From NCBI GenBank assembly GCA_021443545.1, contig JABUTU010000044.1, positions 1 to 55,954 on the forward strand: DNA of 55,954 nt, read 5' to 3'. The stretch's first letter is position 1. Each line of letters opens with the position of its first letter. Of this stretch, positions 7,876-17,065 are shown in pieces. A program made the translations under genes and the position numbers. Origin of the DNA: Marinilabiliaceae bacterium. GTDB lineage: Bacteria; Bacteroidota; Bacteroidia; Bacteroidales; Marinilabiliaceae. The notes below the pieces were generated by a model. It was not told the origin of the DNA and did not search any database. It worked only from the letters and a program-made list of their open reading frames with translations.

Positions 7876-8316
7876 TTATGGCATCTCAGAGGCTGTATAC
7901 TGCTTAACCAATGAGAGAACTGCTCTTGCGCAGGCTTCAGAACCACCTGGTGTCGAGACCTTGAGTTTATACGCGCCTGTCTTAGAACAATTGAATATGA
8001 ATGCGTTAAAAACTTTGCCATTCTGGGTATTAGTACCAACCAACGTTCCGTTGCTATCATTTATTTGAATGCTGACGTTCTCGCTATTTGTAGAACCATT
8101 CGCAATATTCATCTGATATTTTGTACGACTGCTAAGAACCACTGAGAATGTGATACCATCTGCTGCACCAGAAGCAAGTTTGATATCGAAATCCTTAATA
8201 TACTGGTAGTTTCCCATAGCGGAAAGCGCCTGCTTCATAAGTTCATCGCCACACTGAGCTGATGAAAATGTCGCAAAGCCCAACAGAGCTACTATTGTCA
8301 AAAGAAAATTTTTCAT
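7876..8316 (-). CDS. Small secreted protein of unknown function
   Basis: I do not recognise this 146-residue protein. It begins with a clear signal peptide (MKNFLLTIVALLGFATFSSAQ) and likely cleavage after SSA. The mature part is about 125 residues with a beta-rich pattern. It has alternating hydrophobic residues and segments such as GITFSVVLSS and GAYKLKVSTPGG, reminiscent of carbohydrate- or Ig-like modules. Mature cysteines occur near residues 22, 110 and 128. It lies 24 bases after the lipoprotein gene and before a strong terminator. It is therefore likely the last gene of a transcript that also encodes the lipoprotein and the ABC transporter, and could be an exported partner of that transporter. 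Confidence 0.7.
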   Translation of the reverse strand: MKNFLLTIVALLGFATFSSAQCGDELMKQALSAMGNYQYIKDFDIKLASGAADGITFSVVLSSRTKYQMNIANGSTNSENVSIQINDSNGTLVGTNTQNGKVFNAFIFNCSKTGAYKLKVSTPGGSEACARAVLSLVKQYTASEMP

Positions 8317-8340
8317 ATCTCTTACGTTGTTACAAGTAAA

Positions 8341-9267
8341 TTACTCTACAATAAACTGACGTGACTCATTAATCTTAGCAATGATATCATTGATAACAGT
8401 CTCCTGGTCAGGTGTATACTCAACATGAGGCACCTCATTCTGATCAATGACGAGCATTCCATCAACCTCCTTTGTTATTGGCTCGCGGAACTCGTATGTG
8501 ATACGAACATTATCGTACGCTGCCTTGATAGCCTCAATCTTAGCACTAAGATTCTCAAAGTTCTTATCTGCCTTAGAGAAGTTCTTGAGAACAATAAGAA
8601 GGATGTTTACAATCTCCTTCTGCTCTGCCAAACGATTGGTGAGATCCTCGTCATGAGTCTGCTCAACAACCTTACCTGTCAGATAGATACCCTCAACCCA
8701 TGCACCGGCAATAATTGCAGATGAGACATTTGCACGTCGCTGCTCACGGAGATATTTATCCATGTTGTTGAAGCTGGTACAAGAGAGCTGTTTGAGTGAA
8801 TCGAGGTTTGTGCTATTTGTAGCCAAACGCTTGAGAGTGTTGAAGTCGAGGAATTGACCAACATTGATTCCGTCTGCAAGTTCCTTAACAGCGAGGAGGT
8901 ATTGAACAACGACACTACTCTTATTGAATGTGTTGATATAACCAAGGTCAGCACTGTAGGCTCCGAGGTTGAGCGCTCGCTTGAAACTTGAGTTATAGTT
9001 CTTCATATTATCTGAAGGGTTCAACACACTCTCGGAGAATGTAACACCAGTGTTCTTTATTGAGTTTGCCATCTCGACAGGAGAAGATATGTTCTGAATC
9101 ATATCGTTGACAACATTCTCAGATAATTGAAGAGGAGCATTAGCTATACTGTCGGGAATAACCATATCATCTTGTGAAGCGTTATTACTACCGCATCCAG
9201 TACAACTTGAAACGATATTGATGCTTGCGAGTAATGCAAGGCCCAATGATAATTTCTTGATTAGCAT
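8341..9267 (-). CDS. Outer-surface or periplasmic lipoprotein of unknown function
   Basis: This 308-residue protein starts with a lipoprotein signal peptide. The lipobox INIVSSC puts the acylated Cys at residue 22, followed by TGCGSNNASQDD. The rest is predicted to be mostly helical, with segments such as NVVNDMIQNISSPVEMANSIKNTG and NRLAEQKEIVNILLIVLKNFSKADKNFENL, and has no catalytic motif I recognise. It lies 23 bases after the ABC transporter gene, so the two are probably co-transcribed. With the next gene it may form the envelope part of an export or signalling module. Function unknown. Confidence 0.75.
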   Translation of the reverse strand: MLIKKLSLGLALLASINIVSSCTGCGSNNASQDDMVIPDSIANAPLQLSENVVNDMIQNISSPVEMANSIKNTGVTFSESVLNPSDNMKNYNSSFKRALNLGAYSADLGYINTFNKSSVVVQYLLAVKELADGINVGQFLDFNTLKRLATNSTNLDSLKQLSCTSFNNMDKYLREQRRANVSSAIIAGAWVEGIYLTGKVVEQTHDEDLTNRLAEQKEIVNILLIVLKNFSKADKNFENLSAKIEAIKAAYDNVRITYEFREPITKEVDGMLVIDQNEVPHVEYTPDQETVINDIIAKINESRQFIVE

Positions 9268-9290
9268 ATTTGTATTTATTTTATTGTTAT

Positions 9291-12200
9291 TTATTCTTCT
9301 TTCTTCTTATTGTTAAACTTAGGAAGTTTTATCTTCTCGAGTTGTTTTTTAAACGCCACGGAACCAAAGTAGTCGGCAATTCGTCGTGTTACATCATAGT
9401 AGAGTACGACGTACAAAAATATAGTAATCACCCAAATTGCGCAAATATTGAACCATAAAGTATCCCAATACCTTCCTGCAAAATACTTAACAGGAGCAAG
9501 GAAGTGAGTACGGAACGATAGAATTCCATCTGGCTCTGGTACTTGATAGATAGGTTCAATTATTTGAATTAGTTTATTACCATCTCGTATAATCGTATTC
9601 TTATCAAGTCTTTTACGCACAATATCACCTATGGTTTCATTATAATAATTTTCTTTTAATTTGGCGAAACGTGTTTTGATTTCTGAACTACTTTCAATAA
9701 AATTCTCAAGTCTCTCTTTTCTACCATTATTAATTTGGTAAATCTCATCATAAAAAGAATCCAACTGTTCTATATATTCTATTGAAGAGTTATAAATAGA
9801 AATATTAAATGAGTCGGCAACCAAAGACGACAACTTTGGGAAATCAAGGCTAGTACGAATAATTTCTTTTCTAAACTCGTTTTTTATAAGTGCTAAATCC
9901 GTCTTTATTGTCTCATTATTAATGAACTTTTCTTTATCGTTATTAAACTTTTCATTGCATTTTTCAATGGTTTGTTTCAGTTTTGGCAAATAATATACGG
10001 TTTTATAATTACCGCGGCTTATCTCCATTTCATACTCGAAGAAATGCTTTTGATACTCATTGTGCTTGAATTGGTGTACAATTATACCTTCGTAGGCATA
10101 TCTTGCAGGAATGACCTCGGCAAGAAGAGGAACCTTATCTACTGAGGTAATTGCCTTGTTCAACTTATCGAATGTGAACATAGCACCACCTAAAACCATC
10201 TGTGGGATCATGAGCAATGGAATCATAATATAGATGGTCACAATCGAGTTGAATGTTGACGAAATGATAAGACCCAAAATATTAGACGATACTGATACCG
10301 AGAAGAGCATGAGGAAAAATTCGGGATTCATACCCTTGAAACCTATCACACCATTGCCAACAATCAAGAATAAGAACATCTGGATTGCTGAGAGGCCCAT
10401 AAGAATAAATATCTTAGATACAAGGTATGCAGAACGAGATAAGTTAAGGAAGTGCTCACGCTTCAGAATCTTGGCATCCTTAAATATCTCCTCAGCTGAG
10501 ACAATGAGTCCGAAGAATATCGCTACAATGATAGCCATAAAGACATAAATAGGAATATTCTCATTCTCGCTGAATATATAGACATCTGAGTCGGGGTCTA
10601 CAATGTAACGAACAAGAAAGGCAAGCACAAATCCGAGGAATGGTGCCTCCAAGATATTGAGCAATGTATATTGCGTATTGCTTATTTTTGCCCAAAAGTC
10701 ACGTGATGTATAAATCCAGAACTGTTTGAACCAACTTGGAATGTTCAGTGAGCGTGGTGGTCGTTCAGTTGCTGTCTTTACTTTAGGCAAGACAATACTC
10801 TCACTGAACTTCTCATACCACTCATTAGGTTTCACTCGACGTTCATTCGTTGAATTACCATACTCATCCTTGACGTTAGCTTCAAGGATGTCGAATACCG
10901 ACTCAGGGTTCAAGTTGCCACAATGTGGACATTCTCCCTCCTCGGCATTTTTCTGCTCATCCTGACGCTTGAAATATGACACAGATTCTATTGGTGTTCC
11001 ATAGAAGACGGGATAACCACCTGTATCAAGAATGTACATACGGTCAAACATCTTATATATGTCTGACGATGGTTGGTGGATAACCACGAATATGAGTTTT
11101 CCCTTCAGCGAAAGCTCACGCAGGAGGTTCATCACATTTTCTGAGTCTCGTGAAGAAAGACCTGAGGTAGGCTCATCTACAAAGAGGACACCAGGCTCAC
11201 GGATAAGCTCCAGAGCAATATTAAGACGTTTTCTCTGACCACCTGAAATACTCTTATTAAGAGGGGTTCCGACGATAAGGTCTTTTCTCTCATACAATCC
11301 AAGATCCATAAGAGTTTTGCAAACCATCTCGTCAATCTCTTTCTCGTTTTTATCCTTGAAGCAGAGTTTTGCGTTGTAATAGAGATTCTGGTAAACAGTC
11401 AGTTCCTCAATCAATAGGTCATCCTGTGGAATAAGACCAATGACACCTTCGAGTTGATCTGATTGAGTGTGGAGATTCAAGCCATTAATCAGGACCTCAC
11501 CTTCAGATGGGTTTTCGTTACCGCAGAGAACATTAAGCAATGTTGTCTTACCAGCACCAGAAGCTCCCATTATACCGATTAGGTGGCCCTGTTCTTCAGC
11601 CAGATTTATATTACGCAAGCCGATATTTCCAGTCTTGAAGCGGAATCCCATATCCTTCACTTCGAAGGTAATAGGCTGCGATGATATTTTCTCGCCATTG
11701 AACTGAGCTTCAACAAAAAATCTGGGAAAATAGGTTCCTGATGGCAACTTGACATAGCTGCGCTGAGGCAGAGGGTATATTCGTCCGGAAGCGAGTAATG
11801 TCTTATCCAAATAGACTTGAGAATGACCCAAATAGCGAACGAATATCATATCGGCTTTCGCTATATTCAAGATGACCAGCGTACCATCGAGCTTAGCCTG
11901 AATGTGCTTGGCCTTTTCGAGCTGAGGTTCTTCGGCATCGTTTACAATCAAGATATTCTCAAAGTCCATCTTATTGTAATCGTCATTCACGCTGAATGCA
12001 CCGATTACCTCCTCCTCCTCTTTAGAGATATTGAAAACCTTTGGATCGACAATAGTCTCAATAATCTCCATTCGACCCTTTGTAAACTTCTTTGAGACGC
12101 TCAGCATCTCATAGAGGCGAACAAAGGAGACTATTCTCTGTTTTTCGGAGAGTGTTTTTGCTAATTTTCTGCAAAGACCGAGAATTTTTACAGATTCGTT

Positions 12201-12425
12201 AGCAGCCACCACTATATTGCCGTCCTTATCATATTTGATTGTCTGCTCCGCCTCTTTTTTGAAAGTAGCAAGATATGTATCGACGGCTTCGTCAGCGATT
12301 TGTGACTTGAGCAATAAACGCACATACTCAATTTCGGCCTCGGAAACGCCATCATCTTGTTTGGCGATGAGACCGAACAATTTCATCTGCGTACTGTGTA
12401 TATCAACAGACTCTACTTCGCTCAT
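9291..12425 (-). CDS. Multidomain ABCG-type ABC transporter (TerB-like, FHA-like, ATPase and membrane domains)
   Basis: This 1044-residue protein combines several modules. Residues 1-140 are helical and TerB-like (LFGLIAKQDDGVSEAEIEYVRLLL). Residues 155-250 form a beta-rich FHA-like domain (FVRYLGHSQVYLDKTLLASGRIYPL). The ATPase domain has Walker A GASGAGKT (287-294), signature SGGQRKR (394-400) and Walker B VDEPTSG (416-422). CPHCGN (499-504) with two cysteines is a small metal-ribbon-like insert. ABC-2 membrane helices follow from about 590 to 770, then a long charged, partly coiled insert (about 800-980) and a last membrane helix near 1010. The ATPase-then-permease order is that of ABCG/White half-transporters. 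It follows siaC by 80 bases with no clear promoter, so it may be an effector of the signalling cluster. Substrate unknown. Confidence 0.88.
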   Translation of the reverse strand: MSEVESVDIHSTQMKLFGLIAKQDDGVSEAEIEYVRLLLKSQIADEAVDTYLATFKKEAEQTIKYDKDGNIVVAANESVKILGLCRKLAKTLSEKQRIVSFVRLYEMLSVSKKFTKGRMEIIETIVDPKVFNISKEEEEVIGAFSVNDDYNKMDFENILIVNDAEEPQLEKAKHIQAKLDGTLVILNIAKADMIFVRYLGHSQVYLDKTLLASGRIYPLPQRSYVKLPSGTYFPRFFVEAQFNGEKISSQPITFEVKDMGFRFKTGNIGLRNINLAEEQGHLIGIMGASGAGKTTLLNVLCGNENPSEGEVLINGLNLHTQSDQLEGVIGLIPQDDLLIEELTVYQNLYYNAKLCFKDKNEKEIDEMVCKTLMDLGLYERKDLIVGTPLNKSISGGQRKRLNIALELIREPGVLFVDEPTSGLSSRDSENVMNLLRELSLKGKLIFVVIHQPSSDIYKMFDRMYILDTGGYPVFYGTPIESVSYFKRQDEQKNAEEGECPHCGNLNPESVFDILEANVKDEYGNSTNERRVKPNEWYEKFSESIVLPKVKTATERPPRSLNIPSWFKQFWIYTSRDFWAKISNTQYTLLNILEAPFLGFVLAFLVRYIVDPDSDVYIFSENENIPIYVFMAIIVAIFFGLIVSAEEIFKDAKILKREHFLNLSRSAYLVSKIFILMGLSAIQMFLFLIVGNGVIGFKGMNPEFFLMLFSVSVSSNILGLIISSTFNSIVTIYIMIPLLMIPQMVLGGAMFTFDKLNKAITSVDKVPLLAEVIPARYAYEGIIVHQFKHNEYQKHFFEYEMEISRGNYKTVYYLPKLKQTIEKCNEKFNNDKEKFINNETIKTDLALIKNEFRKEIIRTSLDFPKLSSLVADSFNISIYNSSIEYIEQLDSFYDEIYQINNGRKERLENFIESSSEIKTRFAKLKENYYNETIGDIVRKRLDKNTIIRDGNKLIQIIEPIYQVPEPDGILSFRTHFLAPVKYFAGRYWDTLWFNICAIWVITIFLYVVLYYDVTRRIADYFGSVAFKKQLEKIKLPKFNNKKKEE

Positions 12426-12505
12426 ATATAGTGGTTATATTATACGTGGCAATGAGTGCTGGCCAGCTTTTATACTGACTAACACTCAATTTATTATACA
12501 TATTA

Positions 12506-12880
12506 TTAATACTCAACGTACTCGAAAGGCACGTCAACTATATCTTCATATTCTTCCCCTGCCTCTTTCATATCTTCTTCATCCTCATGATAGTGCCACT
12601 TGATTGTTACACCTCCAGCATTGCTATTAATCTCTTCAAAAGCAAGCAGGACATCAAGAATCATTTTTGAAGAAGCAGTATTGAAATATTCAAGTTTAAA
12701 ACAAACATCAGTCTGACCATTAGGAGCCTCGCCATAGGCTTTAATCCACTCCAGAATAGGGCCATAAAACTGCTGAACATCCTCTGGCAAAGATCTACCT
12801 GAGAACTCGAATACACCGCCATCCTTATCCAGGACAACGCTTGGTGTATCGTCAGTACCCTTTATATTAACAATTTCCAT
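12506..12880 (-). CDS. siaC: SiaC-family phospho-regulated protein (DUF1987)
   Basis: This 124-residue protein matches the SiaC/DUF1987 family: N-terminal IKGTDDTPSVVLD, FSGRSLPEDVQQFYGPILEW (about 26-45) and LEYFNTASSKMILD (63-76). In Pseudomonas, from memory, SiaC is phosphorylated at Thr68 by SiaB and dephosphorylated by SiaA. Here a Thr also falls at residue 68, inside NTASSK. The C-terminus is strongly acidic. It lies 28 bases after the SiaB-like gene, completing a siaA-siaB-siaC order. It is probably the switch output, perhaps acting on a diguanylate cyclase encoded elsewhere, since none is in this window. The symbol is given by family resemblance. Confidence 0.85.
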   Translation of the reverse strand: MEIVNIKGTDDTPSVVLDKDGGVFEFSGRSLPEDVQQFYGPILEWIKAYGEAPNGQTDVCFKLEYFNTASSKMILDVLLAFEEINSNAGGVTIKWHYHEDEEDMKEAGEEYEDIVDVPFEYVEY

Positions 12881-12908
12881 AATTCAATCTAAATGCGTTT
12901 ATTACCTA

Positions 12909-13481
12909 TCAGTTACGTGATATAGTCGTAATAATGATAAAGAAACAGAGGTCATCGGTCAACTCCTTGAATTGATATTCAATCTTGTTACCTGACTTCT
13001 TGGCTATGTCGATAAAACCGAGGCCAGCTCCACCCTTTTCAGATATTTTACCCTCTTTTATCTGCTGTTTATACAATGCAGACAAACCGTCCTTATCCAA
13101 AGAGTTGACAAGTTCGAGGCTCTTTTCAAGCTTCTCACGTTTTTCTTTCTTTACTACATTACCCGTAATCACATTATATGATTCCTCTCCATGGCTGACA
13201 AGAACAATGCCTCTACGTTCCTCGTTTTCATCATCGGACATAGGATCGGCATGCTTGCTGATATTCTGCAAACACTCTACCATTACATTGAAGACCTTAC
13301 GTTGAACCTGGTTAGACTCTTCGTTCTTAACCATATTCTTTTCTGTCAAGGCTGTAAATGTTCGTGTTATCTCTTGAGTCACAACTCCCTCATAGACGAG
13401 ATTAATCTCGTTTGCTTGCATCGTATGATACAACTGGTATGCGAACTCCAAAAAATCTTGATTTGCTGCTATCTTGGTCAT
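12909..13481 (-). CDS. siaB: SiaB-family protein kinase (DUF6272, GHKL-like)
   Basis: This 190-residue protein resembles SiaB, a GHKL-fold Ser/Thr kinase that phosphorylates SiaC. An N-box-like helix (VFNVMVECLQNISKHAD) supplies the Mg-binding Glu/Asn, and GGAGLGFIDIAKKSG near 155-169 is the glycine-rich lid. A charged insert between them (KKEKREKLEKSLELV) is typical of the family. There is no membrane segment. It lies between the SiaA-like phosphatase and SiaC, as expected for a kinase/phosphatase pair acting on one target. It could also phosphorylate the STAS-like protein encoded at 28148-28456, but that is inference. Confidence 0.82.
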   Translation of the reverse strand: MTKIAANQDFLEFAYQLYHTMQANEINLVYEGVVTQEITRTFTALTEKNMVKNEESNQVQRKVFNVMVECLQNISKHADPMSDDENEERRGIVLVSHGEESYNVITGNVVKKEKREKLEKSLELVNSLDKDGLSALYKQQIKEGKISEKGGAGLGFIDIAKKSGNKIEYQFKELTDDLCFFIIITTISRN

Positions 13482-13519
13482 AGTGCATCAAATTTAAGAG
13501 CGTAAATATACTAATTAAT

Positions 13520-16138
13520 TTATAATTCAACACCTATCAACAAAACATCGTCGTCTTGTTTTTCATCGCCTATCCATTCATAGAACTGACGTACAACCTC
13601 TTGCGATACTGCTGTCATACTTTCATTTTTGGTCTGGTCGATGAGTTCACGAACTCGTTTTGCCTGAAATTTCTTTCGCGGATCATCTGTTCCACCTCTT
13701 TGGTCAGTTAATCCATCAGAGAATACGAAAAATCTGTCGCCAGGTTCGTAATTTATGACATTATTTTCAAAATCTTTTTCCGGCTTGCCTGCAAGTGGCA
13801 CTCCGCCAATACCTTTACGTGTAGCATTATACTCTGTCAACTCGCCGTTTCTGAGGTAATAGAGTGGTCGGTGAGCGCCAGCAAACTGTATCTCTTTGTT
13901 GATAGTATCGATACGACACAATCCTAAATCCATTCCTTCATGACCATTTGCTCCGTCTTGATCCTGACGCAATGTGCGACGAACTGCTGCATGAAGAGCA
14001 TTCAGAATCTCAGCTGCCGTCATCTCATGTCCATGATTGACAATATTCGTCAACATCAAATAACCGATAATAGAGAGGATAGCTCCTGGAACTCCATGTC
14101 CTGTACAATCAACTGCAGCTATGTAATATGTATTTTCCCATTCAAAATACCATGGGAAATCTCCTGATACCACATCTTTTGGTCGGTAGAACATGAAAGA
14201 GTTAGGGAAGTGTTTCTGGAAGGTATCCTGTTCCGGCATGATTGCCATCTGAATGCGCTTACCATAGTTGATACTATCCTGAATCTTCTTATTCTTCTCC
14301 TTAATCTCCTGCTCAATTTTCTTGAGTTCGGTTACATCATGGGCTGTGAATAGTATAGATTCTATCTCTTCGCTTTCTCCAAATTCTGGGATGGCCTTAA
14401 TCTCCAGGATTCTGGTCTCTTCATTGATAATGACCTCCATCTCACCACTTGACTGCCTATGCGACTTTTTCACATCCTTCAAGGTAGTCAAAAGGTACTG
14501 GACAAAGTCGGTATTTGTCTCTATATCACTCATCCTCATATTGATAAGTGTAGAGGAGTCGAGCTGGAAGAATTTAGATACTACAGGGTTGACGTATACC
14601 ATCTTACCATTCATACTTGTTCGTATGATCATATCAGGAGAGTTCTCGGCCAATGACTGCATTCTTGATTTCATTCGTTCCTCTCGTTCAGCCCTGATGC
14701 GTTCCGTGATATCTCTTGTATTAAATACTAAACCTCGGATTGCTGGGTCGTGCAGGAGGTTTTTTCCTTGAGTCTCAAGAAAGATTTTTTCTCCATTCTT
14801 CTTAAGGTATGTATACTGCTCAACAGTCTCGCCACCTGGTGTTGACAAGAGATAGTCAAACATCGCTGTGATTGCACGATAACCTTTAGGTGTCATCATC
14901 TCTTCGTCCATACCATGAACAGAGTCTTCTGGATTGTAGCCCAATATTCGTTTGATAGAAGGGCTTTCAAATGTCACCTCTCTCTGCTCGTTATATATGG
15001 ATATAAACTCAGAGGCGTTGGTCAATAGAGCCTGCAACTTCTTTTGTCCGAACTCGACTTCCTTAATCTTTGCATCAAGTTCCTTATTACTCAACTCAAG
15101 ATTCTCCTGAGCCTCCATCATCTCCTGTGCATTTAGTTGAAGCTGCTCCTCATTTTTCTTCAGTGTCGCCGTCATCTCCTGCGACTCCTTGAGCAGTTGC
15201 TCGGTCTTTAGATTGACCTTCAGGTTATAAATAGTTCCTCCTACTATATTGCATATCTCGTCAGCCAAGGCAAGATATTGCTGTGGCAATTTACTCTTAA
15301 GGAAGGAGAGTTCAATGACACCTTGCAGAGCATCTTCTTGCAGGAGTGGGATGATAAGTAGCGACTTAGGCTTCTGGTCTCCAATCAAACCAGAAGTGAT
15401 AGTGAAGTAATCATCAGGCACCTCAGTTCTGTAAATCAGCTTCTTTTCGTATGCAACAGCACCAACCAAGCCCTGTCCGACCCGGATTGAGACCTTCTCA
15501 TAGCGCCTTCTATTGTAGGCATATTGAGTTATTGTACTCAGTGTCTTTCCATCCTCTTCGAGCAGGTAAAAAGCTCCTTGTATTGCTCCATAATAATCGA
15601 CAATACCCTTTATCGACTCAACTGCAAGATCCTCTATCTTGTTGTTAACACGAAGAATATCCGAAATAGTCTCCTTGCCCTTACTAATCCAGCTGAATTG
15701 GCGTTCTTTCTCCTTTGTGCTCTGTAAGTTTTTGCCGAGAGTCATAAGTGTTCTCTGTAACTCCGACGTTGCATGATCTGAAGCATCGAGAATCTGACCC
15801 GCACCAATCTTTCCAGCTATGACGATACTATTGTCTATCTGGTTTTGAAGACTTCTAACCTCATCTTGAAGGACACGAAGCTGTATTCTTCTAAAATTCT
15901 GGATGTACAGAATTAAAGCAGGTATTGCTAAGATTACGAAGTCAAAAATCCAAACAAACAAGAAGTTATGAACATAAATTATGTTCTTGAATGAGATATT
16001 AAATCCAAGCAGACTCATTATCGAGGACCAGCCTATCAGCAAAACAGCAAGCACTGTAACCAGAGCAGTGTACCATTGCATCTCGGAGAATCCTTTCAGG
16101 GAAAAATATCTTATGTCAAACAAATCTTTAATTCTCAT
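13520..16138 (-). CDS. SiaA-like membrane PP2C phosphatase with GAF and PAS domains
   Basis: This 872-residue sensor phosphatase has two N-terminal membrane helices (about 22-46 and 52-80), a coiled stretch, a GAF domain (about 165-310), a coiled coil (315-370), and two PAS domains (about 375-480 and 495-605). It ends in a SpoIIE/PP2C-type phosphatase domain (about 630-872). Metal-binding acidic motifs are present: VVSGDF, AAVDCTGHGVPGAI, FVFSDGLTDQRGG and the terminal DDDVLLIGVEL. It should dephosphorylate SiaC, and perhaps the STAS-like protein, in response to signals sensed by GAF/PAS. It lies 38 bases before the SiaB-like gene and follows a GAF membrane protein. The periplasmic loop is very short, so sensing is probably cytoplasmic or membrane-linked. 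Confidence 0.87.
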   Translation of the reverse strand: MRIKDLFDIRYFSLKGFSEMQWYTALVTVLAVLLIGWSSIMSLLGFNISFKNIIYVHNFLFVWIFDFVILAIPALILYIQNFRRIQLRVLQDEVRSLQNQIDNSIVIAGKIGAGQILDASDHATSELQRTLMTLGKNLQSTKEKERQFSWISKGKETISDILRVNNKIEDLAVESIKGIVDYYGAIQGAFYLLEEDGKTLSTITQYAYNRRRYEKVSIRVGQGLVGAVAYEKKLIYRTEVPDDYFTITSGLIGDQKPKSLLIIPLLQEDALQGVIELSFLKSKLPQQYLALADEICNIVGGTIYNLKVNLKTEQLLKESQEMTATLKKNEEQLQLNAQEMMEAQENLELSNKELDAKIKEVEFGQKKLQALLTNASEFISIYNEQREVTFESPSIKRILGYNPEDSVHGMDEEMMTPKGYRAITAMFDYLLSTPGGETVEQYTYLKKNGEKIFLETQGKNLLHDPAIRGLVFNTRDITERIRAEREERMKSRMQSLAENSPDMIIRTSMNGKMVYVNPVVSKFFQLDSSTLINMRMSDIETNTDFVQYLLTTLKDVKKSHRQSSGEMEVIINEETRILEIKAIPEFGESEEIESILFTAHDVTELKKIEQEIKEKNKKIQDSINYGKRIQMAIMPEQDTFQKHFPNSFMFYRPKDVVSGDFPWYFEWENTYYIAAVDCTGHGVPGAILSIIGYLMLTNIVNHGHEMTAAEILNALHAAVRRTLRQDQDGANGHEGMDLGLCRIDTINKEIQFAGAHRPLYYLRNGELTEYNATRKGIGGVPLAGKPEKDFENNVINYEPGDRFFVFSDGLTDQRGGTDDPRKKFQAKRVRELIDQTKNESMTAVSQEVVRQFYEWIGDEKQDDDVLLIGVEL

Positions 16139-16155
16139 CTCAGCAGTTCTCTTTT

Positions 16156-17064
16156 TCAGTTAAGCAACAAACTATCAACATCCTGCCAGAAGTCAATTAC
16201 ACTTAAATGACCGAAACTGGCTACCTCAACAACAGCCTCCACACTATCTCCCCTCTTCAACGGAAGTATACACATCTCCAGCGTTGTTGTATGTCCCAAA
16301 CCTGAAGAGACAGTTATAAACTCAGTTGGAATCTCCTCGATATATTGTGGTTTTCCACTTTTTATTACCTCTCCTGCCAAACCATCCTCACTGGTTATTG
16401 TCATATATTTTGGCTCATCGGTTAAGGCGAACTGACCAGCAATATCGAAATCTCCTGTCTCGGGATTCTTCATGTATATAATGCCACAACAAACCTCATA
16501 ATTGAGTGCTAATGCTCTTAATATGTATTGTCCTTTAAGTTCACCAGCAACCTGTTCCTGCTTATATTTATGCACAGAATCAATCAGAGCCTGACTATTT
16601 TTTCCGAATGTAGACTGGTTACGAGAAGCTAACTTATAATTGTGAATCTCTGTTTTCAACGTCGCAACCTCTTTCTCCTTTCTCTTTCGCATAGAGACTG
16701 CAACTATCAACTTATCGTTCAGTGTATTAATCGCATTACGTGTTGAAAACATCACATAACACAGGAAACCGCTTAACAATGTTACGAAGATTAGATTGAT
16801 AATCACAAAGAGGGGCTGGGGCACTGAGTATGCAAACATTTGCCATATAAAAAAGGCTACCATGTAGATGGATAGAACTATGAAGACACGTCTCATAATA
16901 GGAATAGCCTTAAACCATTCTGCCATTCTGCCAAATAGTTTCCCGCACCAAACGAGACTGGCTAATATCTTTCCCCATAACGTCACTAACCACGTTTTGA
17001 GGATTGAACACAAACCTACACAGTCGGATTTTAATATTGACAATATGTGAGATATCTTAGACAT
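16156..17064 (-). CDS. Membrane GAF-domain protein
   Basis: This 302-residue protein has hydrophobic segments near 15-45, two membrane helices at about 60-80 and 85-110, a coiled linker (MRKRKEKEVATLKTEIHNYKLA), and a C-terminal GAF domain (about 165-300). The GAF domain closely parallels those of the two larger sensors in the cluster: ITSEDGLAGEVIKSGKPQYIEEIP and FITVSSGLGHTTTLEMCILPL correspond to GEGLIGRCGLEKETIYITDIP and ITVTSGLGQSNPRSLLLVPL in the 19273-21147 gene. It lacks an output domain. It lies one base after the CheB-domain gene. It may work as a heteromeric sensory partner of the SiaA-like phosphatase. Ligand unknown. Confidence 0.75.
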   Translation of the reverse strand: MSKISHILSILKSDCVGLCSILKTWLVTLWGKILASLVWCGKLFGRMAEWFKAIPIMRRVFIVLSIYMVAFFIWQMFAYSVPQPLFVIINLIFVTLLSGFLCYVMFSTRNAINTLNDKLIVAVSMRKRKEKEVATLKTEIHNYKLASRNQSTFGKNSQALIDSVHKYKQEQVAGELKGQYILRALALNYEVCCGIIYMKNPETGDFDIAGQFALTDEPKYMTITSEDGLAGEVIKSGKPQYIEEIPTEFITVSSGLGHTTTLEMCILPLKRGDSVEAVVEVASFGHLSVIDFWQDVDSLLLN

Positions 17065-17065
17065 A

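Noticed and set aside
9270-12603. Several 60-130-codon plus-strand ORFs opposite the ABC transporter and SiaC genes
   Set aside because: All lie antisense to strongly supported genes and show no family motif, so I treat them as chance frames.
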